Positions 41,987 through 52,451 of a stretch of 64,000 bases of DNA are shown here, piece by piece. The number at the start of each line of letters is the position of its first letter. The stretch's first letter is position 1. The notes below the pieces were generated by a model. That model ran no database searches. It was not told the DNA's origin and saw nothing but the letters and a program-made list of their open reading frames with translations. A program made the translations under genes and the position numbers. The stretch is from Frateuria_A sp051900425. Its GTDB lineage: Bacteria; Pseudomonadota; Gammaproteobacteria; Xanthomonadales; Rhodanobacteraceae. The DNA lies in the NCBI RefSeq assembly GCF_051900425.1, contig NZ_JBHZGK010000001.1, forward strand, positions 62,001-126,000, read 5' to 3'.

Positions 41987-43164
41987 CAGCGGTCCGCGCG
42001 TGCCTTGAGCGCGGCCACGGCCGGCAGCTCCTTGCCTTCCAGGAACTCCAGGAACGCACCGCCGCCGGTGGAGATGTAGGAAACCTTGTCGGCGATGCCG
42101 TACTTGTCCACCGCGGCCAGCGTGTCACCGCCACCGGCGATCGAAAACGCCTTCGAGGCAGCGATGGCGTGCGCCAGCGTTTCGGTGCCCTTGCCGAAGG
42201 CGTCGAACTCGAACACGCCGACCGGGCCGTTCCACACCACGGTGCCCGCCCTGGCGATCAATTCGGCGTAGCGGCGCGCGGTCTCGGGCCCGATGTCCAG
42301 GATCATCTCGCCGTCCTTGACCGCGTCGACCGGTTTGACCGTGGCCGGCGCGTTCGCGGAGAACTCCGGCGCCACCACCACGTCGACGGGCAACGGCACG
42401 TCGGCGCCGCGGCGCCTGGCTTCTGCGATCACCTTCTTCGCCGCCTCGATCAGGTCCGGCTCGTACAGCGAGTTGCCGACGCCATGGCCGGCCGCCGCGA
42501 TGAAGGTGTTGGCGATGCCGCCGCCCACGATCAGCTGGTCGACCTTGCCGATCAGGTTGTCGAGCAGGGTGAGCTTGGTCGACACCTTGGAGCCGGCCAC
42601 GATCGCCAGCAGCGGGTGTGCCGGCTGTTCCAGCGCCTTGCCCAGCGCGTCCAGCTCGGCCGAAAGCAGCGGGCCGGCGGCGACCTGCGGTGCGAAGCGG
42701 ATCACGCCGTGGGTGGAAGCCTGCGCGCGGTGCGCGGTGCCGAAGGCGTCCATGACGAATACGTCGCAAAGCGCCGCGTACTTCTTCGACAGCGCCTCGT
42801 CGTCCTTGCCCTCACCGACGTTCATGCGGCAGTTCTCCAGCACGACCACCTCGCCCTCGGCGACATCCACGCCGTCGAGGTAGTCGGCGACCAGGCGCAC
42901 CGGCGTGCCGAGCCTGTCGCCCAGCCATTTCGCCACCGGGGCGAGCGAGGACTCGGCGTCGAACTGGCCCTCCTTCGGACGACCCAGGTGCGAGAGCACC
43001 ATGACCTTCGCGCCGGCGTCGCGCGCGGCCTTGATGGTGGGCAGCGCAGCGTCCAGGCGCTGGGTCGAGGTGATGCGGCCGCCGTCGATCGGCACGTTCA
43101 GGTCTTCGCGGATCAGCACGCGCTTGCCGCGCAGTTCCAGATCGCTCATGCGGGTGATGGACAC
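41986..43164 (-). CDS. pgk: Phosphoglycerate kinase
   Basis: 392 residues. GKRVLIREDLNVPIDGGRI, SHLGRPKEG, LENCRMNVGE, DAFGTAHRAQAS and the C-terminal GGGDTLAAVDKYGIADKVSYISTGGGAFLEFLEGKELPAV are characteristic. It makes ATP from 1,3-bisphosphoglycerate. The start is a GTG at 43164 because gaggag lies eight bases upstream; the internal ATG at 43149 has no ribosome site. Followed immediately by the HAD gene. Confidence 0.97.
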   Translation of the reverse strand: MSITRMSDLELRGKRVLIREDLNVPIDGGRITSTQRLDAALPTIKAARDAGAKVMVLSHLGRPKEGQFDAESSLAPVAKWLGDRLGTPVRLVADYLDGVDVAEGEVVVLENCRMNVGEGKDDEALSKKYAALCDVFVMDAFGTAHRAQASTHGVIRFAPQVAAGPLLSAELDALGKALEQPAHPLLAIVAGSKVSTKLTLLDNLIGKVDQLIVGGGIANTFIAAAGHGVGNSLYEPDLIEAAKKVIAEARRRGADVPLPVDVVVAPEFSANAPATVKPVDAVKDGEMILDIGPETARRYAELIARAGTVVWNGPVGVFEFDAFGKGTETLAHAIAASKAFSIAGGGDTLAAVDKYGIADKVSYISTGGGAFLEFLEGKELPAVAALKARADR

Positions 43165-43341
43165 GGCGCTACTCCTCGAAAAGGGGATGGCAATTCAACC
43201 GGGCGCCCGGGGAGGGCGCCAACCGCCTATTGTCCGGCGCGGGTTGCGATGATGCAACGCCGCAACCGGCGCGAGGCGTCGGAGCGCGTGGTCGCGCCTG
43301 CCCGGTTTATCCTGCCCCCACTTACCGGCACGGAGAATTCC

Positions 43342-44001
43342 ATGGCAGCGGAACTGTTGGCGTTGTACGGCTACTGGCGCTCCAGCGCGGTCTACCGCGT
43401 GCGCATCGCGCTCAACCTCAAGGGGCTGCGCTACGAGACCCGCCCGGTGCACCTGCTGCGCGACGGCGGCGAGCAGCACGGCGACGCCTATCGCGCGCTC
43501 AACCCGCAGCAGCTCATTCCATGCCTGCGCGACGGCGAACGGGTGATCACCCAGTCGATGGCGATCATGGAGTACCTGGAAGAGACCGTCCCCGAAACGC
43601 CCCTGCTGCCGGCCGACGCGCGCAGCCGCGCCCGCGTGCGTGCGTTGGCGCTGGCCGTCGCCTGCGACATCCATCCGCTGGGCAACCTGCGCGTGCTGCA
43701 ATACCTGGAGGGCCGGTTGGGTGCCGACGACGCGCAAAAACTGGCCTGGTCGCGGCACTGGATCGAGACCGGCTTCGACGCGCTGGAGGCGATGCTCGCC
43801 GGCAACAGCGCGACCGGCCGCTACTGCCACGGCGACACGCCGGGCCTGGCGGATGCCTGCCTGGTACCGCAGGTGTACAACGCGCTGCGCTGGCAGCTGT
43901 CGATGGACCGCTGGCCGACCATCGCGCGCATCCACGCTGCGTGCAACGAGCTGGACGCATTCCAGCAGGCGATGCCGGAGCGCCAGCCCGACGCGCCGTA
44001 G
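43342..44001 (+). CDS. maiA: Maleylacetoacetate isomerase (zeta-class GST)
   Basis: 219 residues of a glutathione transferase fold. The active-site motif SSAVYRVRIALNLKG is the zeta-class SSxxxRVRIAL signature; PQQLIPCLRDG and QSMAIMEYLEETVPETPLLP form the glutathione site. It isomerises maleylacetoacetate to fumarylacetoacetate, the one step not found in the hpd-hmgA cluster 38 kb away. The start ATG follows cacggagaattcc (GGAG). Confidence 0.95.
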   Translation: MAAELLALYGYWRSSAVYRVRIALNLKGLRYETRPVHLLRDGGEQHGDAYRALNPQQLIPCLRDGERVITQSMAIMEYLEETVPETPLLPADARSRARVRALALAVACDIHPLGNLRVLQYLEGRLGADDAQKLAWSRHWIETGFDALEAMLAGNSATGRYCHGDTPGLADACLVPQVYNALRWQLSMDRWPTIARIHAACNELDAFQQAMPERQPDAP

Positions 44002-44021
44002 GCGCCCATCACGCGGGACTC

Positions 44022-44185
44022 TGCTCCCTCTCTCTCCTCCGGGGAGAGGGTCGGGGCGAGGGGCCGGGGCTGGCGAAGATGCCTGCCCGTGCGAAGGGTG
44101 GCGGAGACTGCCTCCAGCTTCGAGCGGTACTTCACCGTCAGCGTGGTCCCAACCCCCAGACCTCTCCCCGGGGGAGGGCGAGCTA
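44022..44185. repeat. Intergenic repeat family B
   Basis: Unit 1 ctccctctctcctccggggagagggtcggggcgaggggccgggg (44022-44068) and a diverged inverted unit cagacctctccccgggggagggcgag (44157-44183). Same family as at 28199, 35406 and 37240. Confidence 0.75.
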
Positions 44186-44188
44186 AAA

Positions 44189-44216
44189 GAAAAGGGCGCG
44201 TTGCCGCGCCCTTTTC
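44189..44216 (-). terminator. Rho-independent terminator after pilU
   Basis: GAAAAGGGCGCG, loop ttgc, CGCGCCCTTTTC; on the minus strand a run TTTTCTTTT follows. It is 20 bases after the pilU stop. Confidence 0.9.
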
Positions 44217-44236
44217 ATCAACCCCATCCGGAAACC

Positions 44237-45352
44237 TCAGAAACCCAATCCATACGGATCGTTCCCGACCAGTTCGGTGGCCTCGGCACCGCCACCTTCC
44301 GACAGGCGGATCTTCAACGCCAGGCCGTCGCGCGAGTCGGCCTTGGCCAGCGCCTCCTCCAGCTCGATGCGTCCGCTCTTGTAGAGCTTGTAGAGCGACT
44401 GGTCGAACGTCTGCATGCCTTCCTGCAGGCTGCGGTCCATCGCTTCCTTGATCTCGTGGATCTGGCCGCGGCGGATCATGTCGCGGATCAGCGGCGTGTT
44501 GAGCAGCACCTCCACCGCCGGCACGCGACGCCCGTCCTTGCCGATCACCAGGCGCTGGCTGATCACCGCGCGCAGGTTGAGCGCCAGGTTCATCAGCACG
44601 TTCTTGTGCGCCGATTCGGGGAAGAAGTTGAGGATGCGCTCCAGCGTCTGGTCGGCGTTGTTCGAGTGCAGCGTGGCCAGGCAAAGGTGGCCGGTTTCGG
44701 AGAAGGCGACCGCAGCCTCCATGGTATCGGTATCGCGGATCTCGCCGATCATGATCACGTCCGGCGCCTCGCGCATCGCGTTCTTCAGCGCCTCGTGATA
44801 GCTGTGCGTATCCAGCCCGACCTCGCGCTGGTTGATGATCGACTTCTTGTGCCGGTGCAGGTACTCGATCGGGTCCTCGATGGTGAGGATGTGGCCAGGC
44901 GAGTTGGAATTGCGGTGGTCGAGCATTGCCGCCAGCGTGGTCGACTTGCCCGAGCCGGTGGCGCCGACCACCAGGATCAGGCCGCGCTGCTCCATGATCA
45001 GGTCGCGGAAGATGGTCGGCAGTTGCAGCTGGTCGATCGAGGGGATCTCGCTCTTGATCGCGCGGATCACCATGCCCACTTCGCCGCGCTGCTTGAACAC
45101 GTTGATGCGGAAACGGCCGGCTTCCTTCACCGCCAGCGCCATGTTCAGTTCCAGGTCGCGTTCGAACTGCGGTACCTGGCCCTCGTCCATCAGCGAATAG
45201 GCGATCTTCTTGACCATGCCGCCGGGCAGGCCGGTGTTGCCAAGCGGGTAGAGCTTGCCCTCGACCTTGATGTTCACCGGGGCGCCGGTGGTCAGGAACA
45301 TGTCCGACGCGCCCTTGTCTACCATCAGCTTGAGGAAGTAACCGATATCCAC
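44237..45352 (-). CDS. pilU: Type IV pilus retraction ATPase PilU
   Basis: 371 residues of the PilT/VirB11 family. Walker A is VGATGSGKST, with IEDPIEYLHRHKKSIINQREVG (Asp box), Walker B VIMIGEIRDTDTMEAA and the His box HLCLATLHSNNA. MDIGYFLKLMVDKGASDMFLTTGAPV and the C-terminal tail rich in Glu and Gly mark PilU rather than PilT. It drives pilus retraction from the inner membrane base. It begins at a GTG with agggg upstream; PilT is not adjacent. Confidence 0.93.
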   Translation of the reverse strand: MDIGYFLKLMVDKGASDMFLTTGAPVNIKVEGKLYPLGNTGLPGGMVKKIAYSLMDEGQVPQFERDLELNMALAVKEAGRFRINVFKQRGEVGMVIRAIKSEIPSIDQLQLPTIFRDLIMEQRGLILVVGATGSGKSTTLAAMLDHRNSNSPGHILTIEDPIEYLHRHKKSIINQREVGLDTHSYHEALKNAMREAPDVIMIGEIRDTDTMEAAVAFSETGHLCLATLHSNNADQTLERILNFFPESAHKNVLMNLALNLRAVISQRLVIGKDGRRVPAVEVLLNTPLIRDMIRRGQIHEIKEAMDRSLQEGMQTFDQSLYKLYKSGRIELEEALAKADSRDGLALKIRLSEGGGAEATELVGNDPYGLGF

Positions 45353-45449
45353 GAAGGACCCCTGATGTGATCGCGCCGCCGTTTGGCGCGTTGCAAAGCG
45401 AGATTATGCCTGCCCACAATACGCGGCGACACTGCGCGAGGAATGAGTG

Positions 45450-46025
45450 ATGGTGCACATCTTTTCCCGGCCGCCCGGGCGCAGCAAGCGTATCGGCAGG
45501 GCGGCGGGTGGCTTGACCCTGGGGGTGCTGATGCTGGCGCTGGCCGGCTGCGCCACCGTGCCTCCGCCGGACGCTTCGATGAACCAGGCCCAGGCCCTGC
45601 TGCAATCCGCCCGCGATGCCGGCGCGGCCGACTACGACCCGGTCGACCTCGGGTTCGCCCAGGCCAAGTTCCAGCAGGCGCAGACCGCGATGGCGGCCCG
45701 CAAGTACGCCGACGCCGCCAGCCTGGCCGAGGAGGCCCGCGCCGACGCCGAACTGGCCCGCACGCGTGCCCAGCTGGGCAGTGCACGGGCGCAGATCCAG
45801 GCCAAGGTCGAGGAGAACACCCGCCTGCGCGAGCAGACCGAGGCCCACGCGCAGCCGGCCCCGGCGCCCGCGCCGGCTCCCGCCAGCAGCGCGCCCGATA
45901 CCCTGCAGGACATGCCTGCCCCGTCGGCGTCGGTGCTGTCCGCACCGTTGCCTCAGGACGGCGGCTTCCAGCCGGTGCCCGCGCCGGCGACGAGCACCCA
46001 GGCGAATGACGGAGGCCAGCGATGA
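45450..46025 (+). CDS. DUF4398-type lipoprotein
   Basis: 191 residues. Lipoprotein signal with lipobox ALAGC around residue 34. The mature part is a DUF4398-like helix pair (NQAQALLQSARDAGAADYDPVDLGFAQAKFQQAQTAMAARKYADAASLAEEARADAELARTRA) followed by a proline/alanine/serine-rich tail. These proteins often come in pairs next to an OmpA-type gene and may bind the envelope. It overlaps the next gene by four bases (ATGA). A nearby GTG at 45447 is an alternative start. gagga lies upstream. Confidence 0.85.
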   Translation: MVHIFSRPPGRSKRIGRAAGGLTLGVLMLALAGCATVPPPDASMNQAQALLQSARDAGAADYDPVDLGFAQAKFQQAQTAMAARKYADAASLAEEARADAELARTRAQLGSARAQIQAKVEENTRLREQTEAHAQPAPAPAPAPASSAPDTLQDMPAPSASVLSAPLPQDGGFQPVPAPATSTQANDGGQR

Positions 46026-46681
46026 AGCGCCTTGCCACTACGGTGTTGATCGGCCTGATGGCGCTGGCCGGCCCGGCCCTGGCGCGCCAGGACGACATGG
46101 ACGTGAACCGGCTCAACTCGAGCCTCAACCAGTTGGCCAGCGATCCCACCCTGGGCACCTATGCGCAGGCCGAGCAGGCGCTGGCGCACGCGGCGATCGA
46201 CCGCCTGGAACAGGCCAGCCGCAGCGAACGTCCGCATGCGCTGTACCTGGCCGAACGCCGGGTCGACCTGGCCAAGGCGGCCGCGCAGCTGCAGGACGCA
46301 CGCGAAAAGCTCGACCAGCTCGACCGCGAGCATGCCCAGATACTGCTGGACGCCAGCCGCCGGGAGGCCGAGGCCGCCCGCATGGAGCTGGAACGCCAGC
46401 GCATGCAGTACCAGATGGCACAGGAAGAGGCCGCCCGCCTGCAGCAGCAGGGCATGGAGGCCTCGCAGGCGGCCGAGCAGGCGCGTGCCGAGGCCGAGCG
46501 CGCCAAGAAGCTGGCCGCCGCGCAGAGCCGCGTTGCCCGTGCCGCCCGCCGCGAGGCCGAAGCGGCCGCCCAGGCCGCCCGTGCCATGCGCTCGCAGATG
46601 CAGGGCGATGAGTCCCTCGCGCCTGCGACCGGGAAGCCCGCGCCGAAGAAGAGCTCCAGCAAGGGCAGCAAGGGCCACTGA
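46022..46681 (+). CDS. Periplasmic DUF4398-like coiled-coil protein
   Basis: 219 residues with a signal peptide (MKRLATTVLIGLMALAGPALA). The mature protein is almost wholly helical: a DUF4398 repeat (LAHAAIDRLEQASRSERPHALYLAERRVDLAKAAAQLQ), then a long charged coiled coil (about 85-200) rich in Ala, Glu, Gln and Arg, and a Lys/Ser tail. Partner of the lipoprotein upstream; together they resemble the first two genes of a three-gene envelope module whose OmpA gene is absent here. Confidence 0.8.
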   Translation: MKRLATTVLIGLMALAGPALARQDDMDVNRLNSSLNQLASDPTLGTYAQAEQALAHAAIDRLEQASRSERPHALYLAERRVDLAKAAAQLQDAREKLDQLDREHAQILLDASRREAEAARMELERQRMQYQMAQEEAARLQQQGMEASQAAEQARAEAERAKKLAAAQSRVARAARREAEAAAQAARAMRSQMQGDESLAPATGKPAPKKSSSKGSKGH

Positions 46682-46696
46682 GCTGGCGCAAGCCCC

Positions 46697-46756
46697 TGTA
46701 GGAGCGCACCTGTGCGCGACCGTGATGGCGGTCGCGCACGGGGTGCGTTCCTGCAG
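46697..46756. repeat. Intergenic inverted repeat family C (copy 4)
   Basis: TGTAGGAGCGCACCTGTGCGCGACCG, loop tgatgg, CGGTCGCGCACGGGGTGCGTTCCTGCA. The remaining 270 bases up to the next gene (46757-47026) show no gene, repeat or clear promoter apart from the gaggagg ribosome site at 47013-47019. Confidence 0.85.
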
Positions 46757-47026
46757 GAAGTCGCTCGCAACAGGCGAGCCCGACCGTGCAAAACCGCATC
46801 CCGCGGCGGCTTCCCGCGGTGGCTTGCGCGGCCCCGGGGGCGAGAGTAGGGTCAGGGCTGCCACGGCACATCCGTTCCATGGCTCACTGACCTGAAACAT
46901 GCGCCCATTTCCCCCGCACTGTTGGTCCCTGATTCGCGACATGCGTACGGGGCGTGGGCGCGCGCGCTTCATCCGCCCGCGGGCGTGCCGATCACGCGCC
47001 CGCTCATCTCGCGAGGAGGTCGGATC

Positions 47027-47254
47027 ATGTTTGAAAACCAGCAGCGTGACGATGTCGAAGCCTTGATGAAAGCCGACGCCGAATTCCGCCGGCTCTTCCA
47101 GCACCACCGCGAACTCAAAAGCAAGGTGCACGATGCCGAAATCGGCGTGCTTCCCATCGACGATGTCACCTTGGCAGGGATGAAGAAAGAAAAACTCCAC
47201 GCCAAGGAACGCCTGCAACGCATGTGGGATGCGCGAGTCCCGCAGATCCACTGA
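47027..47254 (+). CDS. YdcH family (DUF465) small protein
   Basis: 75 residues: MFENQQRDDVEALMKADAEF then RRLFQHHRELKSKVHDAEIGV and DDVTLAGMKKEKLHAKERLQRMW. This heptad-like, charged helical hairpin is typical of YdcH/DUF465 proteins, whose role is unknown. An excellent gaggagg site precedes the ATG and a strong terminator follows, so it is a single-gene transcript. Confidence 0.9.
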   Translation: MFENQQRDDVEALMKADAEFRRLFQHHRELKSKVHDAEIGVLPIDDVTLAGMKKEKLHAKERLQRMWDARVPQIH

Positions 47255-47270
47255 ATCCACCGTTTCCCTG

Positions 47271-47314
47271 GCGGCCCCGGCCCTTCACCGAGAAGTGCCG
47301 GGGCCGCGTGTTTT
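47271..47314 (+). terminator. Terminator after the YdcH-like gene
   Basis: GCGGCCCCGGC (47271-47281) pairs perfectly with GCCGGGGCCGC (47297-47307), followed by gtgtttt. A second downstream gene (cystathionine beta-synthase) starts 92 bases later. Confidence 0.85.
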
Positions 47315-47405
47315 CCGGCTTCGGAAAAAGCAGCCTGACTTGACGGCTCGGTTATCATTGCGGGCTTGTCCAGCGCCCGCGGGCGCCGCCAACGACGGAG
47401 TCGCC

Positions 47406-48776
<1,371 letters not shown>

Positions 48777-48846
48777 GGTCGTCGCGACGCCGTCTTCGCA
48801 AAACCGTAACTACGCTGCGCCCTCGCCCCGAAGGAAGCCAGACCCC

Positions 48847-50676
48847 ATGTGTGGAATCGTTGCCGCCACCGCCCAGCGCGACGTCGCCCCGCTGTTGATC
48901 GCCGGCCTCAAGGCGCTCGAGTACCGCGGTTACGATTCGGCCGGGCTGGCCGTACTCGACGGGGGCGACATCCGTCGCGTGCGCGCCAAGGGCAAGGTGC
49001 GCGAGATGGAGGCGCTGTACCTGGCCGACCCGCTGCGCGGTGGCACCGGCATCGCGCACACGCGCTGGGCGACCCATGGCGTGCCGAACGAGACCAACGC
49101 CCACCCGCACATGGTCGGCCGCGTGGCGCTGGTGCACAACGGCATCATCGAGAACTACGCCGAGCTGCGCGCCGAGCTGCAGGCGCGTGGCCATGTGTTC
49201 ACCTCCGAAACCGACACCGAGGTGATGGCCGCGCTGATCGAGGAGCGCATCGCCGGCGGCATGGCACTGCGCGAGGCGGTGCTTGCCACCGTGCGTTCGC
49301 TGGAGGGCGCCTACGCCATCGCGGTGATCAGCGCCGACCAGCCCGGGCACGTGGTCGGCGCCCGCCGGGGCGCGCCGCTGCTGGTCGGCATCGGCATCGG
49401 CGAAAACTTCCTGGGCTCCGACGCGCAGGCGCTGATCCAGGTGACCAACCGCATGGTCTACCTGGACGAGAACGACGTGGTGGAAATCACCCGCGACCGC
49501 GTGCAGGTGTACGGCCTGGACGGCACGCCGGTCGAGCGCGCGGTGCACCAGAGCGAGCTCTCCACCGACGCGGTCGAGCGTGGCGACTACCGGCACTACA
49601 TGCAGAAGGAGATCCACGAGCAGCCGCGCGCGGTCAACGACACGCTTGAGGCGCGAATCGGCCCGCACGGCGTGCTGCCGAACATCTTCGGCGTCGGCGG
49701 CGACGAGCTGCTGGCGAAGGTCAAGGGCATCCACATCATCGCCTGCGGCACCAGCTACCACGCCGGCCTGGTCGCCAGGTACTGGATCGAGGAGCACGCC
49801 CGCCTGCCGGTCAGCGTCGAGGTGGCCAGCGAATACCGCTACCGCGACACGGTGGTGCCGGCCGACACGCTGTTCGTGGCGATCTCGCAGTCCGGCGAAA
49901 CCGCCGACACGCTGGCCGCGATGCGCGAGTCGCGCCATCGCGGCTACCTGGGGACGCTGGCGATCTGCAACGTGCCCGAGTCCTCGGTGGTGCGCGAGGC
50001 GGACCTCAAGCTGATGACTCGCGCGGGTCCGGAGATCGGCGTGGCGTCGACCAAGGCCTTCACCACCCAGCTCGCCGCGCTGGCCCTGCTGTGCCTGAAG
50101 CTCGCCGAGCAACGCGGGCTCGACAAGGCGCGTTACGCCGACCTGTGTGCCCAGCTCGCGCACCTGCCGCGCGCGATCGAGCAGGCGCTGAAGCTCGAGC
50201 CGCAGATCGTCGAGCTGGCGGCGCTGTTCGTGCCGCTGGAACACGCGCTGTTCCTGGGCCGCGGCGCGCAGTACCCGGTCGCGCTGGAAGGCTCGCTCAA
50301 GCTCAAGGAAATTTCCTACATACACGCCGAGGCCTACCCCGCCGGTGAGCTCAAGCACGGTCCGCTCGCGCTGGTCGACGAGGCGATGCCGGTGGTCGCG
50401 GTGGCGCCCAACGGCCCGCTGCTGGACAAGCTCAAGTCCAACCTGCAGGAAGTACGCGCCCGCGGTGGCCGGCTGATCGTGTTCGCCGATGGCGACGCGC
50501 CGATGGATGGCAGCAACGCCAGCGGCACCACGCTGCGCATCAACGGCGGCGGCGACTTCATCGCCCCGGCGGTGTTCACCGTGCCGCTGCAGTTGCTCGC
50601 CTACCACGTCGCCGTGCTGCGCGGCACCGACGTCGACCAGCCGCGCAACCTGGCCAAGTCGGTCACGGTGGAATAG
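48847..50676 (+). CDS. glmS: Glutamine-fructose-6-phosphate aminotransferase
   Basis: 609 residues. The N-terminal Ntn amidotransferase starts MCGIVAA with the catalytic Cys2; LEYRGYDSAG, THGVPNETNAHPH and GTDxTE-like SETDTEVMAALIE follow. The C-terminal half has two SIS domains (GIHIIACGTSYHAGLVARYWIEE, AISQSGETADTLAAMR, ALEGSLKLKEISYIHAEAYPAGELKHGPLAL) and ends KSVTVE. It makes glucosamine-6-phosphate for peptidoglycan and LPS. The stop is eight bases from the stop of the convergent SLOG gene. Confidence 0.98.
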   Translation: MCGIVAATAQRDVAPLLIAGLKALEYRGYDSAGLAVLDGGDIRRVRAKGKVREMEALYLADPLRGGTGIAHTRWATHGVPNETNAHPHMVGRVALVHNGIIENYAELRAELQARGHVFTSETDTEVMAALIEERIAGGMALREAVLATVRSLEGAYAIAVISADQPGHVVGARRGAPLLVGIGIGENFLGSDAQALIQVTNRMVYLDENDVVEITRDRVQVYGLDGTPVERAVHQSELSTDAVERGDYRHYMQKEIHEQPRAVNDTLEARIGPHGVLPNIFGVGGDELLAKVKGIHIIACGTSYHAGLVARYWIEEHARLPVSVEVASEYRYRDTVVPADTLFVAISQSGETADTLAAMRESRHRGYLGTLAICNVPESSVVREADLKLMTRAGPEIGVASTKAFTTQLAALALLCLKLAEQRGLDKARYADLCAQLAHLPRAIEQALKLEPQIVELAALFVPLEHALFLGRGAQYPVALEGSLKLKEISYIHAEAYPAGELKHGPLALVDEAMPVVAVAPNGPLLDKLKSNLQEVRARGGRLIVFADGDAPMDGSNASGTTLRINGGGDFIAPAVFTVPLQLLAYHVAVLRGTDVDQPRNLAKSVTVE

Positions 50677-50684
50677 GCCCGCCC

Positions 50685-52358
50685 CTACATGGGGCCGTGT
50701 TCGACCTGCCGTTCGCGTTGCATGAGCGTCCATTGGGCGTGTTCGGTCAGCGCAGCGTGGCCGAGCGCGCGCAGGATCGAGCGCTGCTCGGCCGGGTCGT
50801 CGGTCTGGTCCAGCGCGTTGCGTGCAGTGCCGAGGATGCGCTCCATGAAGCGGTACTGCTTGAGCAGCACCTTGTCTGCCTTGCGGTAGGCGTAGGCCTC
50901 GCGCACGGCGGCGACGATCGAGAGGATGCCCATCACCGCGACCAGGGTGGCCTTGGTCTCGTCCTCCAGGCGCAGCGCGAATAGCGCCAGCAGCACGCTG
51001 ATCGATACGCCGCCCCACAGGCTGAGCGCGCCCAGCGCCTCGGTCACGCGGTGCAGTCCGGCGCACTCGATGCTCTTGCGTTCGTAGTAGTGGAGCTGCC
51101 CCGAGCGGCCCGATTCACCCACCCATTCGGCGATCACGCTGGCCAGTTCGCCGGCCGTGGCCGGTGGCGCGTGGCTGGGTGGCAGCCCCGAGGCGCGCAT
51201 CACGTTGCGGATCCAGCCCAGCTCCACGTTCTGCCGCTGCAGGAAATCGTCGTGCGCGAACGCATGGTCGCGGGTCAGCGAGATGCCGGCCCGGCGCCAG
51301 TACGACTGGATGCGCAGGCCCTCGGCCAGCGCGCGGTAGTCGAGGTATTTGCGGTGCCAGCCGCGGCGCTTGGCGATCGCGGTCATCGTGGTGCCGAGCG
51401 CGAACAGCAGCAGGAACAGGTAGATCAGGTAGTTCTGCGCGGCAAAGTGGGCGTAGCAGGTGAAGGCGATGCCCATCAACGCGGCCAGCGTGTAGATCGT
51501 GCGCATCGCCAGCAGCACGCGGCGCTGGAAGTGCATGGCCAGCCAGTCGGCTTCGCGGAAAGTGCGCTCGATGCCCATGCGGCTCGTGCCCGTGTCGCCG
51601 GCAGGCGCTGAGCCGTCGATCGCATCGGCATACCTGGTGCACTCGTCGTTGAACTCCGCCATGCGGTCGAACATCAGCCGGAATGGCGTGGGCAGGTGGT
51701 CCTCCGGCGTTGCCGCCAGGGCATGGCGCCATGCCGCCTTCACGGCCGGTCGCGTGTCGTCCGCCACGTCCGCCCGCGCGCAGAGCACGTGGTAGAGCAG
51801 CCGCTCGTCGCCCGCGGCCAGGATATGGTGCGGGTCGCGGTCCTCGCTGGGCGGGCCGGGCAGGGTCCCGCGCAGGTGGTAGCGCACGATCTGCGCGGTG
51901 CCGCCGAGGCGGTCGGAGGGCTGGCCGTCCCAGATCGCCAGCAGGATGTGGCAGTGGCTGGCGATGTACACGCCTGCCTGCGCGTACTGCTGGTCGCGCG
52001 CGGTGCCCGGGTTGCCGACCTCCCGGTGCGAACGTCCCTTGCGCACGGGCAAAGCCATGACTTCGGCCTGCGCGCAAAGGGCCTCGAAGCGCGTGCGCGC
52101 CCCGGGGTTGGTGAAGTCCTCCACGTAGAGCTCGCGCGGCAGCGGCAACGGAGCGATCAGCCGCGCACCCTGCGCCAGCGCCTCCTCGGCCACCAGCTGG
52201 TCGCCGCCCTCGGCCAGCGCGGAGAGCACCACCAGCGGCAGCGAAGGCCAGGCGGTCCGCAGCGTCCCGAACAGTTGCCGTACGGCCGCGCGGACGGCCT
52301 CGACGTCGGCCGGCGGCAGGTCGCGATGGCTGGTCACGCCGATCACCAGGGGCGTCAT
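50685..52358 (-). CDS. SLOG-domain protein with two transmembrane pairs (SLATT-like)
   Basis: 557 residues. The N-terminal 180 or so residues resemble a SLOG (LOG/DprA-like) nucleotide-sensing domain: VIGVTSHRDLPPADVEAV, VVLSALAEGGDQLVAEEALAQGARLIAPLPLP and ASHCHILLAIWDG. After a helical linker come two membrane helices (about 285-305 and 309-330), a charged cytoplasmic stretch, and another pair (445-465 and 470-490), like SMODS/SLOG-associated two-TM effector domains. Predicted role (inference): sense a nucleotide signal and disturb the membrane, as in nucleotide-triggered immunity. ATG 52358 with GGAG upstream. It follows a 53-residue gene and a TIR gene on the same strand. Confidence 0.7.
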   Translation of the reverse strand: MTPLVIGVTSHRDLPPADVEAVRAAVRQLFGTLRTAWPSLPLVVLSALAEGGDQLVAEEALAQGARLIAPLPLPRELYVEDFTNPGARTRFEALCAQAEVMALPVRKGRSHREVGNPGTARDQQYAQAGVYIASHCHILLAIWDGQPSDRLGGTAQIVRYHLRGTLPGPPSEDRDPHHILAAGDERLLYHVLCARADVADDTRPAVKAAWRHALAATPEDHLPTPFRLMFDRMAEFNDECTRYADAIDGSAPAGDTGTSRMGIERTFREADWLAMHFQRRVLLAMRTIYTLAALMGIAFTCYAHFAAQNYLIYLFLLLFALGTTMTAIAKRRGWHRKYLDYRALAEGLRIQSYWRRAGISLTRDHAFAHDDFLQRQNVELGWIRNVMRASGLPPSHAPPATAGELASVIAEWVGESGRSGQLHYYERKSIECAGLHRVTEALGALSLWGGVSISVLLALFALRLEDETKATLVAVMGILSIVAAVREAYAYRKADKVLLKQYRFMERILGTARNALDQTDDPAEQRSILRALGHAALTEHAQWTLMQRERQVEHGPM

Positions 52359-52451
52359 GGATGCTCCAGGACTTGCGGCCGGAGGCGCCACGGCGGCCGA
52401 CGGATCGACCGCCGTTCCCTGCGCAACCGGGGCGCGGTTGCGCGGCGAGTG

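Noticed and set aside
47340..47358. TTGACG with TATCAT upstream of cystathionine beta-synthase as a promoter
   Set aside because: The two hexamers are far too close; no other convincing -35 was found.
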